A program made the position numbers and the translations under genes. Shown here piece by piece: positions 52,005 through 60,107 of a stretch of DNA of 64,000 nucleotides. Location: contig NZ_CP035501.1 in assembly GCF_004135585.1 (NCBI RefSeq), forward strand, positions 4,659,501 to 4,723,500. The letters run 5' to 3'. This DNA comes from Sphingosinicella sp. BN140058. GTDB taxonomy: Bacteria > Pseudomonadota > Alphaproteobacteria > Sphingomonadales > Sphingomonadaceae. Each line of letters opens with the position of its first letter. Within the stretch, counting starts at the first letter, position 1. The notes under the pieces were generated by a model. It was not told where the DNA came from, did no database searches, and worked only from the letters and a program-made list of their open reading frames with translations.

Positions 52005-52499
52005 GTGCCGCTCGCCTATCATTCCTCCTGCGCCGCGACGAAAGCCGGGGTGTGGGCGCTCGGGCGGGTGTTGAACGAGGAATTGCGCCTTGCCGGCGTC
52101 GGCAAGAGGATCAAGGTGGTAACGCTCATGCCCTGGGCTGCCGACACGCCCTTCTGGACGCATGCCGCCAATTATTCGGGGCACAAGCCGCGGATGATCC
52201 TGATGGACGATCCCGACAAGGTCGCCGAGGCGATCGTGTGGGTATCGCTGCATCCCCGCGAGGAGCTTCCGGTCGGCTGGAAGGCGCAGGCGGCCTCGAC
52301 CTTCCACACGATCCTGCCCGATCTGACGGAGAAGATTTCGGCCGACATCGTCCATCGGGAAATGGCCAAGGGCAGCCCGGATCCGGCAACGCCCGGCGCG
52401 GTGCATCGCCCGACGCCGGAAGGCCGCGGCGTCGAGGGCGGCGTGCGTCAGCGCATGGACCGCGAAGACAAGGCTCGGCAGCGAACCGATCCGCGGTGA
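52005..52499 (+). pseudogene. SDR family remnant lacking the N-terminal half
   Basis: The visible part starts in the middle of an SDR fold. LAYHSSCAATKAGVWALG corresponds to the catalytic Tyr-x3-Lys segment but the Tyr is Cys. The rest continues to a plausible SDR C-terminus with a charged tail (HRPTPEGRGVEGGVRQRMDR). The cofactor-binding half is not upstream. A truncated, probably inactive gene. Confidence 0.7.
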
Positions 52500-52795
52500 C
52501 TGCCGGCGCAGACGTCGCGTGCCGACGGCGTAGCATCACGACACTTCACTCGCAGCGCCTGCAGTGGCTCACCAATATCCGGCGATCGATCAGGTCCTAC
52601 CGACGGCCAGAACAGGAAATCGCAGCCGACCGGCCGGATATGTCAGGCCTCGCCAATGTAGGTCGTGGCCAGCATCCATTTAGAATTGTGCTTCAAAACA
52701 AGACATTGGCGGTTTGACACTTAGCGCCTCAATGCCCGATCATGATGCTGCGACTCGGATCAGGGCCGGGTCGCGACTTGAGGGGGTATTACAAC

Positions 52796-53461
52796 GTGAA
52801 AAAGCGCCTTTGCGCGTGCGGGCTTCTGCTCGCACCGACCATTTCATTTGGACAAGTGTCGCCGGCCGCGCCGACGAGCTCGGCCGTCGCGGCAACACCG
52901 GTCGCCGCATCGGCCCTGTCGCCGATCATGGCGCCTGCCGCCGGCAATGCCGTCCTGCGCACCGGCACCGAGGTGCCGCTTCGGCTGGTCGAGGAACTGA
53001 CCACCAAAGGCAAGAAGCTGAAGGTCGGCCATCGTTTCCGGCTTGAAACGTCCGACGCGGTGGTCGTTCAAGGTGCAACCGTCATCCCCAGCGGCAGCCC
53101 CGCCGTTGGAGAGGTTACCGACGTGCGTAACAAGGGCATGTGGGGCAAGTCGGGCAGGCTCGACGCCCGGCTTCTGTACGTAACCGTGAACGGCCGCCAG
53201 ATTCGGCTCACCGGTGCGTTCGACGACAAGGGCACGGCGGGCGGCATCGGCGCGGTCGCAGTTTCCGCGGTCGTGTTTCTCCCGGCTGGCTTCTTCATGA
53301 CGGGCACCAGCGCCAAGGTGCCGTTGGGCACGATCGTAAAGGGTTTCGTCGACGAGGATGTGCCGCTGGCGATGGCGGCCGCTGAGCAGGCACCGCTTCC
53401 CGTCACCATTGCGCCCGAACCGGTGACTGTCGCCACCGCTGCCGATCCTTCGACCCGCTGA
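52796..53461 (+). CDS. exported hypothetical protein
   Basis: 221 residues from GTG 52796 (GAGGGGG upstream). Signal peptide KKRLCACGLLLAPTISFGQ, then an Ala/Pro-rich linker and a beta-rich domain (TGTEVPLRLVEELTTKGKKL, then TVIPSGSPAVGEVTDVRNKG). A short hydrophobic glycine-rich stretch follows at about 150-170. Such proteins occur widely in sphingomonads without assigned function. The frame is open to an ATG at 52742, less well placed. Confidence 0.7.
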   Translation: MKKRLCACGLLLAPTISFGQVSPAAPTSSAVAATPVAASALSPIMAPAAGNAVLRTGTEVPLRLVEELTTKGKKLKVGHRFRLETSDAVVVQGATVIPSGSPAVGEVTDVRNKGMWGKSGRLDARLLYVTVNGRQIRLTGAFDDKGTAGGIGAVAVSAVVFLPAGFFMTGTSAKVPLGTIVKGFVDEDVPLAMAAAEQAPLPVTIAPEPVTVATAADPSTR

Positions 53462-53553
53462 CGGGAACTAAAGAGGCGGCCGGGCCGCGTGTCCCGTCCG
53501 CCTCCAAGCCGTACCAAACCTAGGCGCCCAGTTGACTCGTTACATCCACTATC

Positions 53554-53565
53554 ATAACAGGTTAT
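53554..53565. promoter_or_regulatory. candidate MarR operator
   Basis: ATAAC-AG-GTTAT is an inverted repeat 26 bp before the MarR-GNAT start codon; a third GGTTAT follows at 53571-53576. The AT-rich context suggests the gene's own promoter and autoregulation. Confidence 0.4.
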
Positions 53566-53591
53566 ATATCGGGTTATGAGGCGAGTGATCT

Positions 53592-54563
53592 ATGACCGAC
53601 GTGATTGCAGATTTGGGCCCCGTCTTCCTCGGCAGCCGGCTGAAGCGGCTTGCCGAGCGGTTCCAGGGCAGCGCCGCCCGGATCATCGCGGACGCCGGCC
53701 TGCCGGTGCAGCCGAGTCATATGCCCTTGCTGACCGCGCTCGCAAGCGGACCCACCACGGTCGGGCAGTTGGTCGACATGGTCGGCACCAGCCAGCCGGG
53801 CATTACCCGAAGCGTCGGGCAACTGGTCGCGTTGGGCCTGGTGACGTCGGAACGGGGAACCGACCAGCGCGAGCGCCGCCTGTCGCTGACCGGTGCGGGT
53901 GAAAGGGTGATGACGCAGAGCCGTGCACTGATCTGGCCGCGCGTCGAGGCCGCCGTCGGCGATTTGTGCGCAAGCGTGTCCGGCGGGTTTCTCGAACAGG
54001 TCGCGGCGCTCGAGGCGGCGCTGACGGCCGAGCCGCTCGAGTCGCGAGTCGCGAGGGCGCCAAGGCCGAAGCTCAGCCTCGTCGAGTATGATGACTCGCT
54101 TGCTCCGCTCTTCCACGATCTCAACGCCGAGTGGATCGCGGCGATGTTCTCGCTCGAGCCGACCGACCGCGACGTTCTCGAGAACCCGCGTACGCGGATC
54201 ATCGAGCCGGGCGGAGCGATCCTGTTCGTCGAAGTCGAAGGCCTCGGCGTGGTCGGCACCTGCGCTCTGCAGAAGACAGGGGAAGGGCGGTTCGAACTGA
54301 CCAAGATGGCCGTCCGCGACAGCGCGCGCGGGATGAAGGCCGGTGCGTTTCTGCTGAAGGCGATGCTCGATCGCGCCGCCGCGATGGACGTGCGCGAACT
54401 CTATCTGCTGTCCAACAGGCGCTGTGCCGCTGCTGTCCATCTCTACGAAAAGGCCGGCTTCCGCCACGATCCGGAGATCATGGCGAGGTACGGCGCGCGC
54501 TACGAACGCTGCGACGTCGCCATGCGCTATCACGGTCCGCTCGGGACAGCGGGGAACGCGTGA
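53592..54563 (+). CDS. MarR-GNAT fusion regulator/acetyltransferase
   Basis: 323 residues. The N-terminal MarR winged helix (about 10-145) includes GPTTVGQLVDMVGTSQPGIT and the wing ERGTDQRERRLSLT. The C-terminal GNAT domain (about 165-320) shows the acetyl-CoA loop region (KMAVRDSARGMKAGAFLLKA) and the LYEKAGFRHDPEIMARYG end. Fusions of this sort are known in several bacteria; the acetylated substrate is unknown. A palindrome lies just upstream. Confidence 0.9.
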   Translation: MTDVIADLGPVFLGSRLKRLAERFQGSAARIIADAGLPVQPSHMPLLTALASGPTTVGQLVDMVGTSQPGITRSVGQLVALGLVTSERGTDQRERRLSLTGAGERVMTQSRALIWPRVEAAVGDLCASVSGGFLEQVAALEAALTAEPLESRVARAPRPKLSLVEYDDSLAPLFHDLNAEWIAAMFSLEPTDRDVLENPRTRIIEPGGAILFVEVEGLGVVGTCALQKTGEGRFELTKMAVRDSARGMKAGAFLLKAMLDRAAAMDVRELYLLSNRRCAAAVHLYEKAGFRHDPEIMARYGARYERCDVAMRYHGPLGTAGNA

Positions 54564-54690
54564 GGTCCGGTCGCACAGGGTTTTTGCCGCGTACGATCTT
54601 CCCTGCCGCAGCCCGTCGGTTCTATGGGACGGTCAAGTCGTGCCCGACCTGCTTCGGTCCGTGCACGCGCCGATCCAGGAGAGGACGCCC

Positions 54691-54969
54691 ATGCAGTTTT
54701 TCATCTTCATCCGCTGCAAGCCGGGGAAGACCACTCAGGTGGGCTTGTCGATGGTGCGCAAGCGCCTCAAGGAAGTGCAGGAGATCCACTCGATCAGCGG
54801 CGATTGGGATCTGATGGTGCGCGCTCTGGTCAGCCCACGCGGCGTGGAGGCCGACTTCGAAAGCAATGTGATGGAAAGCCTGCTCGCCGATCAGTGGGAC
54901 AATGTCGACCGCACCCAAACGATCATCGGTTACCGCGTGTTCAATCCGGAAGATTCGTTTGTGGAATAG
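54691..54969 (+). CDS. stand-alone Lrp/AsnC ligand-binding (RAM) domain protein
   Basis: 92 residues from ATG 54691 (AGGAGAGG upstream). QFFIFIRCKPGKTTQVGLSM and IHSISGDWDLMVRALV are the RAM-domain strand-helix-strand pattern found at the C-terminus of Lrp/AsnC regulators. The HTH is absent, as in small stand-alone RAM proteins. It may sense an amino acid and associate with full-length Lrp proteins. Confidence 0.85.
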   Translation: MQFFIFIRCKPGKTTQVGLSMVRKRLKEVQEIHSISGDWDLMVRALVSPRGVEADFESNVMESLLADQWDNVDRTQTIIGYRVFNPEDSFVE

Positions 54970-54981
54970 GATGGGGGCGGG

Positions 54982-55317
54982 TCAGGGCGCCTCGCGTCCT
55001 TGCGCCTCCCACCAATCCCGATAGGGCGAGTTCTTGACCAGAGTGCGGTTGAGATCGGGCGCGCCGTCGCTCCACCACACAGGTCCGCGTTCGCCGAGCG
55101 CCCGTTTCGCCTGGTCGACGTCGCGCCGGGCGCGGGTCAGTTCCGGTTGCTTGTCGCCGGCGGCACGCACCGCACGCCGCGCGTCCATCAATGCGCTGAC
55201 GAGCACGCGCCGGTCCTGTTCCGGAAGGGTCGGGTTGGAGGCCCGCCACAGCCGCGGTCCGAGCTTGCCTTGGACGATCAGGTAGCGCCCATCGGGTGTT
55301 CGCGGCGGTTCGATCAT
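54982..55317 (-). CDS. hypothetical protein, conserved-looking in sphingomonads
   Basis: 111 residues from ATG 55317 (weak ribosome binding site). IEPPRTPDGRYLIVQGKLGP and RRVLVSALMDARRAVRAA followed by ERGPVWWSDGAPDLNRTLVK. Trp-rich and highly charged, no signal peptide. From memory, similar small proteins are common in the group; function unknown. Divergent from the photolyase. Confidence 0.7.
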   Translation of the reverse strand: MIEPPRTPDGRYLIVQGKLGPRLWRASNPTLPEQDRRVLVSALMDARRAVRAAGDKQPELTRARRDVDQAKRALGERGPVWWSDGAPDLNRTLVKNSPYRDWWEAQGREAP

Positions 55318-55396
55318 CTGGCGCGACAACCGGTCGTGCCGGGCGGTAGTTCCTTTTGCCGTAGCAGCTTCTTGCTCGCCGGGTGGTTGGACGCGG

Positions 55397-56884
55397 ATGC
55401 AATCTGTACTTCCCGAGTCCCTGACCGACTGGCCTGAAGCGCCGCGCTGCCGGGTTCTGAACCGGGCTCCGCTCCGGCCTCGGAGCAAATATGTGCTGTG
55501 CTGGCTGCAGCAGGCGCTGCGCGCGACCGACAATCCCGCGATCGATGCGGCTGTGCTGCTCGCCAACCACCTCGGACTTCCCGTGCTCGTCTACCACGGC
55601 CTCCGCGAGGATTATCCCTATGCGTCCGATCGCCTGCACCGGTTCGTCCTGGGCGCGAGCCGGGATCTCGCGCGCGGTTGTGCGGATCGCGGCATCGCCT
55701 GCGTGCAGCACGTCGACCGCGTCGGCGTTCGGGAGAGGGGCTTGGTCTATCGTCTTGCCGCCGATGCCGCGGCCATCGTGCTCGAGGATCAGCCCGCCTT
55801 CGTCGCCCAGTGGCAGGCGGAGAGGGTTGCTGCCCGAAGCGACGTGGCCGTGATCGCCGTCAATGCGGCCTGCCTCGTGCCGCCCGCTGCGCTCGATCAA
55901 GGGGTCGGCACTACGGCCGCCTTTCGCCGCCGCCACCTCGCGGCCCGAGACCAATGGGAGCGCGGTACGGATGCGGAGCCCGCAATCGCGGCTTATGACG
56001 GAGCGCTTCCGTTCGCGCCGGATCGGCTCGGGTCGATGGACGATCAGGCGCTCGACCGGCTCGTCGCCACGCTCGACATCGACCATGCTCTTCCGCCGAG
56101 CGCGATGCTGCCGGGGGCGCGCGCCGAAGTCGGCCTTCGCCTGGAGCGTCTGACGCGCGAAGTACTTCCGGCTTATGCCGACGCCCGCGGGGATGCCTCG
56201 CGTCCTGAAGGGGCGAGCACCTTGTCCCCTTACCTGCACTTCGGGCTGGTCGGGCCGCGCGAGGTGATGGCCGCGATCCGGGCTTCCGATGTTCCCGCGG
56301 CCCAGCAGGAGAAGTTCGCCGACGAACTGCTCACTTGGCGCGAGTGGTTCCACTACAAGGCGCGGACGCTGCGTGTGCCGGAGAGCTACGCCCGCATCCC
56401 CAACTGGGCGCGAACCCAGCTCGACAACCACGCGGCCGACCCCCGGCCGGACTTAGAGTCCCTCGAAGCGCTGCTCCACGGAGAGACAGGCGACGAGAGC
56501 TGGAATGCGTGTCAGAAGCAGTATCTGATCGACGGCTGGATGCACAACAATCTGCGCATGTACTGGGCGAAGCGGATCATCGCGATGACACCCGATCCGA
56601 AGACGGCTTGGGCGACAGCCTGCTATCTCAACGATCGGCTGAGCCTCGACGGGCGCGATCCTTCCACTTACGGCAATCTCGCCTGGGCGTTCGGCGATGC
56701 GGCGCCCGGCTACCGCGACAATCCCGTTTACGGCCTCGTCCAGAAGCGGACCGATCGTTCGATCCGCGAGCGGCCCGGTGGACCGGAATGGCTGCGCGCC
56801 GCCGCTGCACGGGCTGGCCCCCGGCTGGCAGTCCCCGAAAGGGCTCCGGAAGATCCCTATATCACTGAGACGCTGCCGATCTGA
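55397..56884 (+). CDS. class II CPD photolyase
   Basis: 495 residues. It uses light to split cyclobutane pyrimidine dimers. The N-terminal Rossmann domain (about 30-170) starts YVLCWLQQALRATDNPA, and the FAD-binding domain shows STLSPYLHFGLVGPREV, WREWFHYKA, MHNNLRMYWAKRII and the AFGDAAPGYRDNPVYG end. ESWNACQKQYLIDGW fits class II rather than class I. Its stop overlaps the start of the next gene (TGATG). No PAS or other extra domain. Confidence 0.92.
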   Translation: MQSVLPESLTDWPEAPRCRVLNRAPLRPRSKYVLCWLQQALRATDNPAIDAAVLLANHLGLPVLVYHGLREDYPYASDRLHRFVLGASRDLARGCADRGIACVQHVDRVGVRERGLVYRLAADAAAIVLEDQPAFVAQWQAERVAARSDVAVIAVNAACLVPPAALDQGVGTTAAFRRRHLAARDQWERGTDAEPAIAAYDGALPFAPDRLGSMDDQALDRLVATLDIDHALPPSAMLPGARAEVGLRLERLTREVLPAYADARGDASRPEGASTLSPYLHFGLVGPREVMAAIRASDVPAAQQEKFADELLTWREWFHYKARTLRVPESYARIPNWARTQLDNHAADPRPDLESLEALLHGETGDESWNACQKQYLIDGWMHNNLRMYWAKRIIAMTPDPKTAWATACYLNDRLSLDGRDPSTYGNLAWAFGDAAPGYRDNPVYGLVQKRTDRSIRERPGGPEWLRAAAARAGPRLAVPERAPEDPYITETLPI

Positions 56885-58011
56885 TGGGCGATCGCGCCGC
56901 AGCCGCCCCGATCGGCGGGCACGAAGATGCCGCCGCCGGCAACCCGCAGGCTGCATCGTCCCGGCTCTGGCGCCCCAAACGTGTCCTCCTCACCCGTTCC
57001 GCCCGGTCATTCGATCATGGCCGCGCCATCGCCGAACGGGCGAGTGCTCTCGGCATCGAGATCATTGAGCTTCCGTCCGATCGCCTGATGCTGGATCGCT
57101 GGACGGATCCCAGGCGGGCTTATGCCGAGGCGAAGCAGACCCTCGCCGTGGTGAATGCTTCGCCCTCGAAGCGGCGCCTGCAGCCGATCGCGCCAAGCGC
57201 CGACTGGCGGGTCGACCTTGCAGAAGGGTGCCCGGCGCATTGCAGCTATTGCTATCTGGCAGGGTCGTTGAAGGGACCGCCGATCACCCGCGCCTACGCC
57301 AATCTCCCCGAAATTTTAGCGGCCTTGCCCGATTATCTCGGCAAGGGTTCTGTCACCTCGGGAACGAAGCTGCGCGGCCATGAAGGCACGACCTACGAAG
57401 CCTCCTGCTATACCGATCCGCTTGCGATCGAGCATATCACAGGCTCTCTTTCCGCGCTGATCGACTTCTTCGGTCGCTGGAACGCCGATGTCCAGCTGCG
57501 CTTCACGACGAAGTTTTCGTCGGTGACGCCTTTGCTGGCAAGGGACCATGGCGGGCGCACACGCATGCGCATCTCGGTCAACCCGCCGGCATTCGCCCGT
57601 CACGAGGGCGGCACCAGCCCCGTCGCGGCGCGGATCGCCGGCCTGCGCCTGATGGCGGAAGCGGGGTACCGGATCGGGCTCACCATCGCGCCGATCATCG
57701 CGGCTCCCGGGTGGCGCGACGTCTATGGCGATCTCATCGACGAGGTGGCCGAAGCCCTGCTTGGGATACCTGTCGATCTCACTGTCGAATTGATCACCCA
57801 TCGCTACACTCCCGGATCGAAGGAGGTGCTGACTCGCTGGTATCCGGGGTCGGATCTCGACATGTCGGCGCGAAACCGTGTGGAAAAGCGCACCAAATTC
57901 GGCAGCATCAAGCACGTCTACGATCCGCCGACGATGGCCGGTCTCAAGAGCTTCTTCGAGGAGCGCATCTCCCAGGCCTTGCCCGGTGCCCGGATCCTCT
58001 ACTTCACCTGA
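56884..58011 (+). CDS. SplB-like radical SAM protein (spore photoproduct lyase family)
   Basis: 375 residues. The iron-sulphur motif is CPAHCSYC (C-x3-C-x2-C), embedded in WRVDLAEGCPAHCSYCYLAG. TYEASCYTDPLAIEHITGSL and LRFTTKFSSVTPLLARDH follow, as in SplB. Spore photoproduct lyase repairs a UV thymine lesion of spores. This organism is not expected to form spores, so the substrate is open. Translation is coupled to the class II photolyase, which strengthens a role in UV repair. A Gly/Ala-rich N-terminus of about 30 residues precedes the domain. Confidence 0.88.
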   Translation: MGDRAAAAPIGGHEDAAAGNPQAASSRLWRPKRVLLTRSARSFDHGRAIAERASALGIEIIELPSDRLMLDRWTDPRRAYAEAKQTLAVVNASPSKRRLQPIAPSADWRVDLAEGCPAHCSYCYLAGSLKGPPITRAYANLPEILAALPDYLGKGSVTSGTKLRGHEGTTYEASCYTDPLAIEHITGSLSALIDFFGRWNADVQLRFTTKFSSVTPLLARDHGGRTRMRISVNPPAFARHEGGTSPVAARIAGLRLMAEAGYRIGLTIAPIIAAPGWRDVYGDLIDEVAEALLGIPVDLTVELITHRYTPGSKEVLTRWYPGSDLDMSARNRVEKRTKFGSIKHVYDPPTMAGLKSFFEERISQALPGARILYFT

Positions 58012-58023
58012 GCAAAGCGGACG

Positions 58024-58752
58024 TCAGGGGACGATCTCGCGCCCATCCCACGCGAACAGCTTGCCGCTGGCATCGGCCGGGAGCTGCTCGATAACGTCGA
58101 TCAGCTGCCGCGCCGCCGTCTGGGGGGAGAACAGCCTGTCGGCCGGCACGCCGCGCTGGAATGGCTGGCTCAGCTTCGTATCGACCGTGCCAGGGTGAAG
58201 CGCGACGCACGCCGTCAGCGGCCGCGTCCGGGCGAGTTCGATTGCGAGCGATCTGACGATCATGTTCAGCGCCGCCTTAGACGCCCGATAGCTGTACCAG
58301 CCGCCGAGCCGGTTGTCGCCGATGCTGCCGACCCGGGCCGAGAGCATCGCCATCATCGAGGGTGCGTGTACCGGCAGCAGCGGCAGGAAGTGCTTCGCGA
58401 TCAGACCAGGGCCGATCGTATTGATTGCAAAGGTGCGCGCCATCCCCTCTGCCGAGATCTGCCGATAGGTCTTTTCCGGCGCGACTCCGTCGCCGTGCAG
58501 GATCCCGGTCGCGACCAGCACGAGGTCGATCGGCTTTCCCGATTGCGACACGGTCGCTGCCGCCCGCTGGATGCTGGCTTCGTCCTCGATGTCGATCGCA
58601 ACCCGCCGAACGCGCTGGTCGCCACCATCGGCGCGGCGCGAAAGGGCATGGACCAATGCGCCGCGATCCGCGAAGGCGGCGGCGAGCGCTGCACCGACAC
58701 CGCCGGAGGCGCCGACGATGACGACATGGTCGAGGCGCCGCCGTTCGGTCAG
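58024..58752 (-). CDS. SDR family NAD(P)-dependent oxidoreductase
   Basis: About 242 residues. The cofactor motif VVIVGASGGVGAALAAAFAD requires a start further upstream than ATG 58656. The only in-frame choice near the Rossmann strand is CTG 58752, which overlaps the preceding stop (CTGA). The active site is SARVGS...YSYRASKAAL with Tyr-x3-Lys. The substrate is unknown. Downstream of the twin-TM gene. Confidence 0.83.
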   Translation of the reverse strand: MTERRRLDHVVIVGASGGVGAALAAAFADRGALVHALSRRADGGDQRVRRVAIDIEDEASIQRAAATVSQSGKPIDLVLVATGILHGDGVAPEKTYRQISAEGMARTFAINTIGPGLIAKHFLPLLPVHAPSMMAMLSARVGSIGDNRLGGWYSYRASKAALNMIVRSLAIELARTRPLTACVALHPGTVDTKLSQPFQRGVPADRLFSPQTAARQLIDVIEQLPADASGKLFAWDGREIVP

Positions 58753-58949
58753 CTGCGGCCGATCAGGATGAACAGGACCGCGAATACGATCGCGATCGCC
58801 TGATAGGCGACGCGTTTCTGCATCAGCGCCTGCGATCGGACAGCGTGGACGTCGCCGCCACCCTGCGCCATGGCAACGAGGCCTTTGACCAGCACGAACA
58901 AGGTCGCTCCGGCGGCGGCGATGATCAGGATAAAAAGAAGGATCTGCAT
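58749..58949 (-). CDS. twin transmembrane small protein (HIG1-like)
   Basis: 66 residues from ATG 58949. Two membrane helices (QILLFILIIAAAGATLFVLV and AIAIVFAVLFILIG) flank a loop with QALMQKRVAYQ, the QxxxRxxxQ-type pattern of HIG1-domain proteins. In mitochondria, HIG1 proteins associate with respiratory supercomplexes; the bacterial role is unknown. Its stop overlaps the next gene's putative start. Confidence 0.82.
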   Translation of the reverse strand: MQILLFILIIAAAGATLFVLVKGLVAMAQGGGDVHAVRSQALMQKRVAYQAIAIVFAVLFILIGRS

Positions 58950-59080
58950 GATCGGGATATAGGACCTCCCCCCGCAGTTTTCATCGGCACGGCAGCGCTC
59001 CGCAAAGATCTTGCCGCCGCATTCGCCATTGTCAAAGACCCGTCTCTCGGCAAGATGGAGGAACGAAGGGCAGGGGAAAT

Positions 59081-59545
59081 ATGCGCGGACAGGTACTTGG
59101 CGTAGACACACGGACGGGCGACGGGATCGTCCTCGGCGACGATGGCCGCCGTTACACCTTCCGGCCGCGCGATTGGGCCGATCGCGGCGAGCCCGCCGTC
59201 GGCCTCCAGGTGGATTTCGAAACCGACCAGAGCCGTGCGCTCAGCATCTTCCCGGTTCCGGGCGCGGCGCCGGTTCGGCCCGCGTACGACATCGCGAGCG
59301 TCCGCGCGCCCGTTGCGAACGACCGCAACAAATATATCGCGGCGCTGATCGCCTTCGCGTTCGGCCCGCTCGGCATTCACCGTTTCTACCTGGGCCGCAC
59401 CGGTACCGGCATCCTGATGCTGGTGCTCAGCTGCACCATCGTCGGATTGCTGCTCTCGGTGCCCTGGGCGATCATCGACATGATCCGCTATCTGGTCATG
59501 TCCGAGCGCGAATTCGAGGCGCGCTACCCGCGGTACGAAGCATAG
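59081..59545 (+). CDS. TM2 domain membrane protein
   Basis: 154 residues with CAGGGG upstream. The N-terminal OB-like part (MRGQVLGVDTRTGDGIVLGD) is followed by the TM2 domain: KYIAALIAFAFGPLGIHRFY, LGRTGTGILMLV and PWAIIDMIRYL. TM2 proteins are of unknown function. The cold-shock-like N-terminus may bind nucleic acid or ligand. Confidence 0.85.
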   Translation: MRGQVLGVDTRTGDGIVLGDDGRRYTFRPRDWADRGEPAVGLQVDFETDQSRALSIFPVPGAAPVRPAYDIASVRAPVANDRNKYIAALIAFAFGPLGIHRFYLGRTGTGILMLVLSCTIVGLLLSVPWAIIDMIRYLVMSEREFEARYPRYEA

Positions 59546-59579
59546 CTGCGACGGGGGCGCATTCGGCGTCGGGTCGTTC

Positions 59580-59960
59580 TCACTCGCAACGCTGAAGCTC
59601 GGGCCCCTGAGCGTCCGGGCCGTCGGCATAGCCCGCACCTTTGAGCCGGCGTCCATCGGGCGAGAGTTCGAGGATACCGGTCGCTGGCGAGTCGCCGTCA
59701 TAGGTCGACAAGGTGCCCTCATAGCGGATGCTGTCGGGGCTCAACGCCGTGACTCGCACGATCGTGACGCCTTCCTCGTAGCGGACGATGTCCGTCGCGG
59801 TGATCTTCGCGCCCTCGACATTGTCGCCGCCGCGCGACGCGCAATGGGCCGGATCGATGACCCATTCGCCCTGAAACTTCGCCGGGACCTGCCCGGGCGA
59901 TGCCTTCGGCGAGGCCGCCGCCGGCGCGGCAAGTGCGAGAAGAATGGCGACAATCGGCAT
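59580..59960 (-). CDS. exported hypothetical protein
   Basis: 126 residues. Signal peptide at about 1-16 (MPIVAILLALAAPAAA). The mature part starts with a lipocalin-like segment (KFQGEWVIDPAHCASRGG) and is beta-rich with a C-terminal Cys (PELQRCE), so one disulphide with Cys40 is possible. No family named. Confidence 0.7.
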   Translation of the reverse strand: MPIVAILLALAAPAAASPKASPGQVPAKFQGEWVIDPAHCASRGGDNVEGAKITATDIVRYEEGVTIVRVTALSPDSIRYEGTLSTYDGDSPATGILELSPDGRRLKGAGYADGPDAQGPELQRCE

Positions 59961-60107
59961 GTACGGTCTCCGCCGGCATAAGGGATCTGGCAGCCGGCCG
60001 CGCGCGCCCTACAAAGTCGCGCCGATCTTGCCCAGCCGTTTCCGGCCCGGAACGAAGATGTCACTGCCAGGCGACCCGGACGGTTTTCTGAAGGGGCAGG
60101 GCGAACG

